Source: Symbiodinium natans (Eukaryota; Sar; Dinophyceae; Suessiales; Symbiodiniaceae). From it: a DNA stretch of 64,000 bases. Both the position numbers and the translations under genes were made by a program. Under the pieces are notes generated by a model, which saw only the letters and a list, made by a program, of their open reading frames with translations, was not told the origin of the DNA and did no database searches. Below, one piece after another: positions 10,808 through 21,405 of this stretch (position 1 is its first letter; every line of letters starts with the position of its first letter). The DNA lies in assembly GCA_905221605.1 (NCBI GenBank), contig CAJNDS010002194.1:1-64000 (forward strand), given 5' to 3'.

Positions 10808-11078
10808 GATAATAAGAACGAAGCCCCCAGGAAATAGATGGGAGATTGCGTGAACCTGTGATTGAATGAATAACCCTTGGAAATAGCTGGTCTGGTTCCC
10901 TTGTCTTGTTTCTTCACCAGTCTAGTATCTTGGCGGTCACCATCATGAATTAGACCGTGAACACACCTGTCATTAAGGGTTTATAGACGAGCCTAATAAT
11001 ATAATAGTAGAGACTCGCGGGCCGCCCGCATCTTGGATCGAGGAGAATGGCAGGACTCCTAGATGTCGAGCGTGTCGC

Positions 11079-12596
11079 TTGAGGGGTGTTCCGGCGGACA
11101 AGGCGTGGCGCACTCAGAAATGTCGCGAGAGGTACGCAGAGTACGTGAAGAGCTCTTTTGATCCGAATCAGTTTGTGCTTGATGATGCCCAGCATGAGTT
11201 GGAGATCGAAGGAGTTGAGCTTGATCTTGGTTCGCGTGCTTTTGGTGAGCTTGACGTTGGGTTGGAGTTGCCTGATGATGTGCAGGACTATGAACCGACT
11301 GAAGATGAGGGAGAGCGAGACCCCGGTGGGTCCTTCTTGCCTGAAGGGGTGCTTGAGGGTGAGCTTCGTCCCGGAAATTGTGTTGGGGTTGAACCTGCAG
11401 CTTCGGAAGAGGTTGACTTCATGGAAATCGAGCCAGAAAGCCTGGATCGGGTGCCAGAACCAGAGTCCGAGGCCATGGTCAACAACGTCTTGTTCCGTGA
11501 GTCGTTGGGTTTCGCCGCCGTCGCTAGCCCCGCTCCTGGAGGGCGGACAGTGAAGCTTGGTGGTGAGACTCTTGTGGTTGAAATGCCCTCGTCTTCCAAG
11601 GACGATGTCACCGGGCATGCGTTGGATCTTGGTCTGACCTACGAAGGCATGTTGCGTGAGTTGAGTGCGCTTGAGTCCCTTGCGGTCGGTGACGTAATTT
11701 GGCATGTGGATCCGAAGCAGAAAGTGATATCCACAAGATGGGTGTCCAGTGCGAAGCTGGAACGGATTGACGGCCAAGAAAGGCCATTGGTCCGTTGTCG
11801 AGTCGTTGCACGCGATTTCGCCCAGGGAGCAACGGCCGCTCAACTTGGCATTTCCGCGGCGACCAGCTCCGCCGAGGCACTGAGGACCTTCCTCTTTTAC
11901 GCTGGCTCGAAAAGGCAGAACGTCGTGGGCCTCGACGTCAGTACGGCGTTTTTATTCGCAGAGTTAGAAGAAGAAGACGGCACAGTGGTGGTGCGTCTCC
12001 CTGCTGGAGTCACCGGACCCAATGGAAGGCCTGGGTTCATGCGTCTCCGTAAGGCTCTTTACGGCTTGAGAGTCGCGGCCCAAACCTGGGCTCGTCATCG
12101 CGCAAAGCTCCTCAAACGCCTCTGCGACCTCACTCCGTGTGAAACGGAGCCATGCCTCTTCTCAGGCGTGGTTCTCGGCGGACAGAGGGTGGCAGTGTTG
12201 TGCGGCGACAGTGACGAGGCCATATACTACGTAGTGGAGAAGCTTAAAAGCGCGGTGCGGATAAAGGTGACCGCTGATTTGGATCGTGATCAGCAAATCA
12301 CCTTCCTTGGTCGTCAAATCACCAGGAAGAAGGGCGAGGACTGTTCAGCAAGCTTCAGTTCTTGCAGCAAGCTCTCTCCAAGAGCTAAGGGCTCCAAAAA
12401 GCTACGAATTCCATCTCAACTTTGTTCTACAAAGGAGGTAAAGCAAAAGAACAATGCAACTGCTTTGGTCTTCACCTCGGGGACTTCAGGTCACTTCCGA
12501 ACAGCAAAACAGCGAAGCTTCAGAGTCCACTCTGCACTCCTACTCCCATCCTACACGTCCAACGGCAACGAACGAAGTGGCGGGGACACGGAGTGA
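11079..12596 (+). pseudogene. Copia reverse transcriptase, degenerate active site
   Basis: The open frame of 505 codons starts inside the linker CRACRLRGVPADKAWR (the TTG at 11079 is not a real start). It has an acidic linker, then copia RT blocks: ISTRWVSSAKLERIDG, RCRVVARDFAQG, VVGLDVSTAFLFAEL, FMRLRKALYGLRVAAQTWARH and FLGRQITRKKG. The block that should read YVDD is replaced by VAVLCGDSDEA, so the second and third catalytic Asp are not in the normal context. After about 12350 the frame continues without RT similarity, and RNase H is missing. RT copies the element RNA into cDNA in the particle. An inactive 3'-truncated relic is likely, even though the frame itself is long and open. Confidence 0.85.
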
Positions 12597-12853
12597 GTTG
12601 CAACAAGACAGAACCTCAGAGTTCTGACACGCACTTCTTCACTACTGCTCTCAAGCAGTTTCAAGTGCTCCAAAACTCATCCTAGGCCATGCCAACAAGA
12701 CAAAAACATGCCAAAGTCAAGCAAGACATGCCACACATGCTTCAGGGCTTTGGGACAAACCAAACATGCTCATGCCAAGTCATGCAGCAGAAAAACTCTC
12801 ATGCTTCTCTCTGTATGGTCAAACACCACATGGCACCAACTGGGCAAACACTA
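12597..12853. other. CATGCC-rich spacer, no gene
   Basis: The words CATGCC, ACATGC and CATGC recur about ten times between 12687 and 12815. The segment lies between the RT relic and the first type I unit, and matches in character the linkers at 9.46-9.53 kb and 35.9-36.3 kb. At its right end CTACAGGTGAATTTTAC begins the target-like junction of the type I array. Confidence 0.6.
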
Positions 12854-14987
12854 CAGGTGAATTTTACGTCTGCACGCTGCGTCGCGTAGCCACCCGAAGG
12901 GGCCGTTGGTCAAAGTGAAACTAAACTAAAAATTACCTCGCTTGAGGTGTTGCGTTCTCAGCTAGGCCCTCTCTCAGCTGCAACCCTCAGCACTCGCGAG
13001 GCCGACTTTGCCCTCCGCATGCATTGCTGTTGAGGCACTTGTTGTGGCATCAGCCTCCGTAAGTTTGGCAATCCCCACTCAGCACTGGATGTTCTGTTCG
13101 AGGCATATTCCCTCAGCGCATGCGAGGCCGCAAAGTGAAACACGTGAGGTATGAAAGACTGCTACTCCAGGTTCGTCCGCAGCTCCGGCTTTCTCGCACT
13201 TACTAACCGTGCCTTGCAGCCTCCCCCAAAGTAGCGTCACCCTGGCTTTCTCGCTCTTACTCACCAGTTGACCAATAATGCATCTCACGCGGTTGCTTCA
13301 TGGTAAAACTGCAGCTCGAGGTCCCGGCGTTCTCGCTCTTACTAACCCGGACCGACACTGCAGAGAAGCATGGACTGTTGTTCCCTCAGCGGAGGCGAGG
13401 CCGAACAACCATTCCGCTGCATCTGCGCAGCCAGGCCCTCAGCTCCTCACTGAGCCAGGGCTATCTCTAGACAGAGTTCCCTTGCTGGCAAGCCCTCCAT
13501 CTCTATGTGACCCCCGCGGTGCCACGTATAAGCAGCTGCTCCGCGTGTCTTAGGACCACAGTTTTCATTCGGATTTGTTGTTGTAGGCCTTCCAGTGCTT
13601 GAGGCCGAATCCAAACACCACATCACACGTCACACGGCTAGGCAATTTGGCTCCAACATCTGAAGATAGTGACACATACTCTGCGTGGCGTCCGCGTGAG
13701 CTAGCCTGTCCTAGAGTTTAGGAGTTCGGCTCCTTTCATCGCTTGTCTTACCACAGGTCTCTTTCGGTGGCCCGTACTCAGCAGCCAGCACATGTACCAT
13801 CCTCAGACGCCAGAGCCGCCTTGCCCCAGCAAGTGCCCATAAAACCACTCACCAGACAGTGAGAGCCAACATCTTCAAACAACCTCCAGCGGCCGTGCCG
13901 CGAGGACCTAAACATCTGCAAGGTTCCGCCTTGTCTGTGTGCACGGACAGACCCCAGCCCTTGCAGGAGACGTGGATGTAAACAAAAGCAGGCCTGCCAT
14001 GTCCAGCAGGCTGATTACCATTGGTTGCCTTCAGATGGGAAAAGCGCGAAGATCGGGTAACCTCCATCTGAATCCTTTCCGGCCAATACCAACCCTTACA
14101 AACCCTCAGCACGGAGCGAGGCCGAAGGAGGCTTTCTTGGACTATTGGTTTTCCGGGGAGCAGCCACCAACAGCTGCTCTTCAACTTGCACTGCGCCGCA
14201 CCACAGTCCTACTGCAAGTTCTTTGGCAACGGTTTCTCAGTAGCACCAGTCAATGAGCTTTACGACACTGATGCCTTTGGTTATTTGTGTCCAGGCAGAT
14301 CCACCAGGGTTGGGCCAAATCTGTTCTACCTGATTCTACCTGCGAAGAATATCCAGTTGTGCTCAGCTTGCAGATCCCCGAAAACCAGCAAACTCGGGCT
14401 CAAGCACACCGCTATTGTTCGGGACACTCCTGTCAACAACTGCAAGGATGCCGCTTGCAGTGCGACGTTGGCCTGCACTGTCTGCAACGTGCCTTGGCCG
14501 TTTTCCCCCGTGTTTCGGTCTCACCTTCGTTCTCCACACAAACGAGCGAGGAACCCAAACTCACCCTAACACACAGCTCAATCCAAATGAGGGTCGGCGG
14601 GTTTTGTTCACCCAGAGACAGCAGGAATCTCTGGTGAGCAACAGGCTCTAGCGTCACCCCTCAAGCAAATCGAGGCTGCAACTCTCACTGTGACCCAGAG
14701 CAGACTGTAGGCCACAAGGTTCCCTCAGCAACGCGAGGACGAAAAGCTTCCCTCTAGCGAAGCGAGGCCGAAAACTGTGCACTCGAACGTCCTTCGTCGT
14801 CGGCAGCAGTTGGCGGGCCGCCGCTCTATGACAGCTTAGCCGGTCAGCCGGCCTACGAGCAAACACAGTTTTGCCAGGGCCTCAAAACGGAACCTACCCT
14901 TAGTTACAAGCCCCAGGGCCAGCCACAACGGCACTAAAGACGCTCTCTACCTGAGCACCCCACCGGGGTTGAGCCGAAACCTTGAGC
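12854..14987 (-). repeat. Type I unit, copy 1 of 3 (2134 bp)
   Basis: This is the first of three head-to-tail units that begin with CAGGTGAATTTT. On the minus strand a unit reads from TTCACCTGGCTCAAGG to a 3' end with CCCCTTCGGGTGGCTACGC, GCAGCGTGCAGACG and an A tract. This suggests an RNA-derived element with a short poly(A). Inside are many copies of an imperfect hairpin (plus strand CCCTCAGC, then 4-6 nt, then GCGAGGCCGAA), for example at 12984, 13109, 13383, 14103, 14722 and 14750. A second word, TTCTCGCACTTACTAACC, also recurs. Open frames up to about 110 codons have no recognised domain. Its left flank CTACAGGTG differs from the inter-unit junctions, marking the outer edge of the array. 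Confidence 0.9.
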
Positions 14988-17114
14988 CAGGTGAATTTTT
15001 CGTCTGCACGCTGCGTCGCGTAGCCACCCGAAGGGGCCGTTGGTCAAGGTGAAACTAAACTAAAAATTACCTCGCTTGAGGTGTTGCGTTCTCAGCTAGG
15101 CCCTCTCTCAGCTGCAACCCTCAGCACTCGCGAGGCCGAACTTTGCCCTCCGCATGCATTGCTGTTGAGGCACTTGTTGTGGCATCAGCCTCCGTAAGTT
15201 TGGCAATCCCCACTCAGCACTGGATGTTCTTCGAGGCATATTCCCTCAACGCATGCGAGGCCGCAAAGTGACACGTGAGGTATGAAAGACTGCTACTCCA
15301 GGTTCGTCCGCAGCTCCGGCTTTCTCGCACTTACTAACCGTGCCTTGCAGCCTCCCCCAAAGTAGCGTCACCCTGGCTTTCTCGCTCTTACTCACCAGTT
15401 GACCAATAATGCATCTCACGCGGTTGCTTCATGGTAAAACTGCAGCTCGAGGTCCCGGCGTTCTCGCTCTTACTAACCCGGACCGATACTGCAGAGAAGC
15501 ATTGACTGTTGTTCCCTCAGCGGAGGCGAGGCCGAACAACCATTCCGCTGCATCTGCGCAGCCAGGCCCTCAGCTCCTCACTGAGCCAGGGCTATCTCTA
15601 GACAGAGTTCCCTTGCTGGCAAGCCCTCTATCTCTATGTGACCCCCGCGGTGCCACGTATAAGCAGCTGCTCCGCGTGTCTTAGGACCACAGTTTTCATT
15701 CGGATTTGTTGTTGTAGGCCTTCCAGTGCTTGAGGCCGAATCCAAACACCACATCTCACGTCACACGGCTAGGCAATTTGGCTCCAACATCTGAAGATAG
15801 TGACACATACTCTGCGTGGCGTCCGCGTGAGCTAGCCTGTCCTAGAGTTTAGGAGTTCGGCTCCTTTCATCGCTTGTCTTACCACAGGTCTCTTTCGGTG
15901 GCCCGTACTCAGCAGCCAGCACATGTACCATCCTCAGACGCCAGAGCCGCCTTGCCCCAGCAAGTGCCCATAAAACCACTCACCAGACAGTGAGAGCCAA
16001 CATCTTCAAACAACCTCCAGCGGCCGTGCCGCGAGGACCTAAACATCTGCAAGGTTCCGCCTTGTCTGTGTGCACGGACAGACCCCAGCCCTTGCAGGAG
16101 ACGTGGATGTAAACAAAAGCAGGCCTGCCATGTCCAGCAGGCTGATTACCATTGGTTGCCTTCAGATGGGAAAAGCGCGAAGATCGGGTAACCTCCACCT
16201 GAATCCTTTCCGGCCAATACCAACCCTTACAAACCCTCAGCACGGAGCGAGGCCGAAGGAGGCTTCTTGGACTATTGGTTTTCCGGGGAGCAGCCACCAA
16301 CAGCTGCTCTTCAACTTGCACTGCGCCGCACCACAGTCCTACTGCAAGTTCTTTGGCAACGGTTTCTCAGTAGCACCAGTCAATGAGCTTTACGACACTG
16401 ATGCCTCTGGTTATTTGTGTCCAGGCAGATCCACCAGGGTTGGGCCAAATCTTTTCTACCTGATTCTACCTGCGAAGAAAATCCTGTTGTGCTCAGCTTG
16501 CCGATCCCCGAAAACCTGCAAGCTTGGGCTCGAGCACACCGCTATTGTTCGGGACACTCCTGTCACCACTGCAAGGATGCCGCTTGCAGTGCGACGTTGG
16601 CCTGCACTGTCTGCAGCGTGCCTGGCCGTTTTCCCCCGTGTTTCGGTCTCACCTTCGTTTTCCACACAAGTGAGCGAGGAACCCAAACTCACCTTCAGCA
16701 CAGCCCTCAATCCAAATGAGGGTCGGTGGGTTTTGCTCACCCAGAGACAGCAGGAATCTCTGGTGAGCAACAGGCTAGCGTCACCCCTCAAGCAAAGCGA
16801 GGCTGCAACTCTCACTGTGACCCAGAGCAGACTGTAGGCCACAAGGTTCCCTCAGCAACGCGAGGACGAAAAGCTTCCCTCTAGCGAAGCGAGGCCGAAA
16901 ACTGTGCACTCGAACGTCCTTCGTCGTCGGCAGCAGTTGGCGGGCCGCCGCTCTATGACAGCTTAGCCGGTCAGCCGGCCTACGAGCAAACACAGTTTTG
17001 CCAGGGCCTCAAAACGGAACCTACCCTTAGTTACAAGCCCCAGGGCCAGCCACAACGGCACTAAAGACGCTCTCTACCTGAGCACCCCACCGGGGTTGAG
17101 CCGAAACCTTGAGC
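14988..17114 (-). repeat. Type I unit, copy 2 of 3 (2127 bp)
   Basis: This unit is nearly identical to the first by eye, with scattered substitutions and one- to few-base indels (for example a missing GT near 15230 and CTCTATCTC for CTCCATCTC near 15625). The junction with copy 1 reads CTTGAGCCAGGTGAATTTTT. The longest open frame (16070-16837, 255 codons, plus strand) is antisense to the proposed element direction. It is interrupted in copy 1, so it is not proposed as a gene. Confidence 0.9.
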
Positions 17115-19243
17115 CAGGTGAATTTTTCTTCTGCACGCTGCGAGGCGTAGCCACCCGAAGGGGCCGTTGGTCAAGGTGAAACTAAACTAAAAATTACCTC
17201 GCTTGAGGTGTTGCGTTCTCAGCTAGGCCCTCTCTCAGCTGCAACCCTCAGCACTCGCGAGGCCGAACTTTGCCCTCCGCATGCATTGCTGTTGAGGCAC
17301 TTGTTGTGGCATCAGCCTCCGTAAGTTTGGCAATCCCCACTCAGCACTGGATGTTCTGTTCGAGGCATATTCCTCAGCGCATGCGAGGCCGCAAAGTGAA
17401 ACACGTGAGGTATGAAAGACTGCTACTCCAGGTTCGTCCGCAGCTCCGGCTTTCTCGCACTTACTAACCGTGCCTTGCAGCCTCCCCCAAAGTAGCGTCA
17501 CCCTGGCTTTCTCGCTCTTACTCACCAGTTGACCAATAATGCATCTCACGCGGTTGCTTCATGGTAAAACTGCAGCTCGAGGTCCCGGCGTTCTCGCTCT
17601 TACTAACCCGGACCGATACTGCAGAGAAGCATTGACTGTTGTTCCCTCAGCGGAGGCGAGGCCGAACAACCATTCCGCTGCATCTGCGCAGCCAGGCCCT
17701 CAGCTCCTCACTGAGCCAGGGCTCTCTCTAGACAGAGTTCCCTTGCTGGCAAGCCCTCTATCTCTATGTGACCCCCGCGGTGCCACGTATAAGCAGCTGC
17801 TCCGCGTGTCTTAGGACCACAGTTTTCATTCGGATTTGTTGTTGTAGGCCTTCCAGTGCTTGAGGCCGAATCCAAACACCACATCTCACGTCACACGGCT
17901 AGGCAATTTGGCTCCAACATCTGAAGATAGTGACACATACTCTGCGTGGCGTCCGCGTGAGCTAGCCTGTCCTAGAGTTTAGGAGTTCGGCTCCTTTCAT
18001 CGCTTGTCTTACCACAGGTCTCTTTCGGTGGCCCGTACTCAGCAGCCAGCACATGTACCATCCTCAGACGCCAGAGCCGCCTTGCCCCAGCAAGTGCCCA
18101 TTCAAACCACTCACCAGATAGTGAGAGCCAACATCTTCAAACAACCTCCAGCGGCCGTGCCGCGAGGACCTAAACATCTGCAAGGTTCCGCCTTGTCTGT
18201 GTGCATGGACAGACCCCAGCCCTTGCAGGAGACGTGGATGTAAACAAAAGCAGGCCTGCCATGTCCAGCAGGCTGATTACCATTGGTTGCCTTCAGATGG
18301 GAAAAGCGCGAAGATCGGGTAACCTCCACCTGAATCCTTTCCGGCCAATACCAACCCTTACAAACCCTCAGCACGGAGCGAGGCCGAAGGAGGCTTCTTG
18401 GACTATTGGTTTTCCGGGGAGCAGCCACCAACAGCTGCTCGTCAACTTGCACTGCGCCGCACCACAGTCCTACTGCAAGTTCTTTGGCAACGGTTTCTCA
18501 GTAGCACCAGTCAATGAGCTTTACGACACTGATGCCTCTGGTTATTTGTGTCCAGGCAGATCCACCAGGGTTGGGCCAAATCTTTTCTACCTGATTCTAC
18601 CTGCGAAGAAAATCCTGTTGTGCTCAGCTTGCAGATCCCCGAACACCTGCAAGCTTGGGCTCGAGCACACCGCAATTGTTCGGGACACTCCTGTCGCCAC
18701 TGCAAGGATGCCGCTTGCAGTGCGACGTTGGCCTGCACTGTCTGCAGCGTGCCTGGCCGTTTTCCCCCGTGTTTCGGTCTCACCTTCGTTTTCCACACAA
18801 GTGAGCGAGGAACCCAAACTCACCTTCAGCACAGCCCTCAATCCAAATGAGGGTCGGTGGGTTTTGCTCACCCAGAGACAGCAGGAATCTCTGGTGAGCA
18901 ACAGGCTAGCGTCACCCCTCAAGCAAAGCGAGGCTGCAACTCTCACTGTGACCCAGAGCAGACTGTAGGCCACAAGGTTCCCTCAGCAACGCGAGGACGA
19001 AAAGCTTCCCTCTAGCGAAGCGAGGCCGAAAACTGTGCACTCACGCCCTTCGTCGACGGCAGCAGTTGGCGGGCCGCCGCTCTATGACAGCTTAGCCGGT
19101 CAGCCGGCCTACGAGCAAACACAGTTTTGCCAGGGCCTCAAAACGGAACCTACCCTTAGTTACAAGCCCCAGGGCCAGCCACAACGGCACTAAAGACGCT
19201 CTCTACCTGAGCACCCCACCGGGGTTGAGCCGAAACCTTGGGC
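17115..19243 (-). repeat. Type I unit, copy 3 of 3 (2129 bp)
   Basis: This unit is again nearly identical to its neighbours. Its 3' tail reads CTTCTGCACGCTGCGAGGCG instead of CGTCTGCACGCTGCGTCGCG, the version also found in the type II units at 45.1 and 47.9 kb. Its right edge CTTGGGCCAGGTGAATTTTT adjoins the first LINE fragment, which uses the same sequence as its target-site duplication. Confidence 0.9.
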
Positions 19244-19252
19244 CAGGTGAAT

Positions 19253-19770
19253 TTTTCACCACGCAAGCACGAAGCGGCCGGAGGCCTTGAGTCCATTGGC
19301 TCAGTGTGAAACAGTCGGGTGAACACCTACCCTAAGTAAGTTACAAGCCACTCACGCAGTAGCTGCAAGGAGTAGGCCTTGAGTCCAAGCTCAGAAGTGA
19401 GACAGTCGGGGTTACACCTACCCTACAGCCACCAGTTGCGCCACTCACTTCAGGCTGGCACCCATGCCTGAGGCCTGGTTACACCAAGGCCTAGCTGCAC
19501 TTGGAACACCCAAGCACGCAGACGCACGGTAGCAGGCTATGGCAGTCGGGGTTCAACGACCCGAGCACCTGCAATTCACACACAGCAAACAAGACTGGGC
19601 CCACGCCTTGAATGGTCTGGAGACCCCAAGACCTGACTGACAACACCAAAGGCTTGGAAGGCCCAAGCTTATTGGTTAGCCAATGCAGCAAGGTGAGCCC
19701 AATCAGAAAGTCGGCCGTCCATGAGGACCATTTGGATTTCCAAGTTTGCCTTAAGCGCAGCGGGGAGAAC
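19253..19770 (-). mobile_element. LINE copy 0, 5'-truncated, about 0.52 kb
   Basis: On the minus strand this fragment holds the last codons of the kinase-like ORF (AALKANLEIQMV, then SDWAHLAALANQ) and about 240 bp of 3' untranslated sequence. It ends TTGCGTGGTGAAAAA. It is flanked on both sides by CCAGGTGAAT (19243-19252 and 19771-19780), a target-site duplication. A short 5'-truncated copy with A tail and duplication is the hallmark of target-primed LINE insertion. Confidence 0.85.
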
Positions 19771-20196
19771 CCAGGTGAATTTTTCACCACGCAAGCACGA
19801 AGCGGCCGGAGGCCTTGAGTCCATTGGCTCAGTGTGAAACAGTCGGGTGAACACCTACCCTAAGTAAGTTACAAGCCACTCACGCAGTAGCTGCAAGGAG
19901 TAGGCCTTGAGTCCAAGCTCAGAAGTGAGACAGTCGGGGTTACACCTACCCTACAGCCACCAGTTGCGCCACTCACTTCAGGCTGGCACCCATGCCTGAG
20001 GCCTGGTTACACCAAGGCCTAGCTGCACTTGGAACACCCAAGCACGCAGACGCACGGTAGCAGGCTATGGCAGTCGGGGTTCAACGACCCGAGCACCTGC
20101 AATTCACACACAGCAAACAAGACTGGGCCCACGCCTTGAATGGTCTGGAGACCCCAAGACCTGACTGACAACACCAAAGGCTTGGAAGGCCCAAGC

Positions 20197-21405
20197 TTAT
20201 TGGTTAGCCAATGCAGCAAGGTGAGCCCAATCAGAAAGTCGGCCGTCCATGAGGACCATTTGGATTTCCAAGTTTGCCTTGAGCGCAGCGGGGAGAACTG
20301 CAATGATCTCGTTGAGGCAAGGGACCACCGCCTGCCTGCGGAGATACGGCTCCAATGGCGTAACGTCACAGACACATCGAAGGGTCTCGACGAAGCTGCG
20401 CAAGCTATACTTGGGAATCCACCTTCCAGCATTAAGCCCTTCGAAGTGCCAATCCGCGAGATCGAAAAAACACAACATGGGCGTCGCAGCACTGAGTCCT
20501 GGCTTAATTCCCAGGTTGGTTTTTGACACATCACGAAGAGCAAAATGACGGCTCAATTGCAAAAGGAGGGCGAAGGCATACAAGGACCACTGAGGGTGGA
20601 TCTGGTTCCGAGAACCAAAATCCGTGAGGAGCTCGATTTTTTCCACCATCGACCAAGCCACCAAATGGGACCTGAACTCCCATGGTCGCCCAGAGAGCAG
20701 CACCTGCAGTGTCGTAGATCCAGCCCCAATGATGGTGGCTGCCACCTTAGGAAGCAAGGCCGAAATCGCCACCTCATCTCCAAAGGCCTGCTTCGTCCCA
20801 ACCTTCAAGACGTAGCCACCACCAGCGTCATATCCGAATCTGGTTCTTCCATTGTGGATATACGCCGCAGTGCTGTCCCCCGTGTCATTGAACCACACGT
20901 GGATCAGGTCCTTGGGGAGGGCCTGGAAGACACCAGGATAGCCCAGATCGGATTTGAAAGCCACCAGTCCTGGCTTGGTATTGCGAGCCCTCTCAGCAAT
21001 AGCAAAGGCTGCGCCCGCTTCTTGATCCATATCGTCAAAGTTCAACGGGGCAGGCAGCATAGGCGCAGCTGGCGGTGCTGGAGGAGGCTCGGGATGCACA
21101 ATGGGATCAGGCACCATTGGCTCCTCCTCGCTTTTTTGAGAGCAGCTGTCCTGGTCTGGGGCACCCAAAACCGGACCAGCCCCAGGTGCATGGGGATTCT
21201 CCCGAAGGACAATTCCAGGAGCTTCATCCCTCTCAGCCTGGTTTGCCACCACGGCTGGGGGGCGGTGCACAGGATTGTGCTGCTCGAGCTGAGGATTTTC
21301 CCGAAGCACGACTCCAGGATTCCTCCTCCCCTGAGCCTGGTTATATATCCACCAAGGGCTCAGGGGGTTGCACGTGTTGTGGCCCGGGCTCAGGGGCTTG
21401 CTCAT
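20197..21405 (-). CDS. Kinase-like protein encoded downstream of LINE RT
   Basis: This 402-codon frame has a proline-rich N-terminal third (VHPEPPPAPPAAPMLPAP, about residues 104-120) and a globular C-terminal two thirds. The latter shows the catalytic signature of the protein-kinase-like fold in order. Gly-rich GYDAGGGYVLKVG carries Lys201, and GDEVAISALLPKV carries Glu211 as the likely helix-C partner. RHFALRDVSKTNLGI gives the catalytic loop with Asp292 and Asn297, and LCFFDLADW gives Asp315 in the place of DFG. The spacings RD-x4-N and N-x17-D fit that fold; the 10-residue Lys-Glu spacing is short but occurs in atypical small-molecule and Bud32-like kinases. The true start is probably further upstream at 21562 (MPPKHKSPASKAY), now joined through small indels. 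The same residues are kept in copy B. Kinase activity and substrate are unknown; the assignment rests on motifs alone. Confidence 0.6.
   Translation of the reverse strand: MSKPLSPGHNTCNPLSPWWIYNQAQGRRNPGVVLRENPQLEQHNPVHRPPAVVANQAERDEAPGIVLRENPHAPGAGPVLGAPDQDSCSQKSEEEPMVPDPIVHPEPPPAPPAAPMLPAPLNFDDMDQEAGAAFAIAERARNTKPGLVAFKSDLGYPGVFQALPKDLIHVWFNDTGDSTAAYIHNGRTRFGYDAGGGYVLKVGTKQAFGDEVAISALLPKVAATIIGAGSTTLQVLLSGRPWEFRSHLVAWSMVEKIELLTDFGSRNQIHPQWSLYAFALLLQLSRHFALRDVSKTNLGIKPGLSAATPMLCFFDLADWHFEGLNAGRWIPKYSLRSFVETLRCVCDVTPLEPYLRRQAVVPCLNEIIAVLPAALKANLEIQMVLMDGRLSDWAHLAALANQ

Larger units (their letters stand above)
10590..11040. mobile_element. AT-rich, hairpin-rich insertion between integrase and RT
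   Basis: The coding sequence of the copia element stops making sense after LPIPNTA (about 10595) and resumes with the RT leader near 11055. The intervening DNA is AT-rich at its left part and holds three consecutive inverted repeats: 10601-10684, 10680-10712 and 10731-10807. The right part (10810-11040) has no hairpin of that size. It includes AATAATATAATAGTAG and a GC-rich stretch near 11015. The exact ends and any target-site duplication cannot be fixed from one copy. A foldback/MITE-type insertion is the simplest reading. Confidence 0.6.

Noticed and set aside
10950-11843. 297-codon minus-strand frame over the insertion and RT leader
   Set aside because: It overlaps the recognisable RT on the other strand and has no domain of its own.
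16070-16837. 255-codon plus-strand open frames in type I units (also at 18201 and, inverted, 42569)
   Set aside because: The frames are repeated only because the units are repeated. They have no domain, run against the proposed element direction and are broken in the first unit.
12854-19243. Type I array as a CRISPR array or ribosomal DNA
   Set aside because: Units of 2.13 kb have no short repeat-spacer structure, and no rRNA-like conserved sequence was recognised.
19550-19570. T-loop-like CGGGGTTCAACGACCCG in the LINE 3' UTR as a tRNA
   Set aside because: No matching D arm, anticodon arm or acceptor stem was found around it; a tRNA-like tail remains only a remote possibility.
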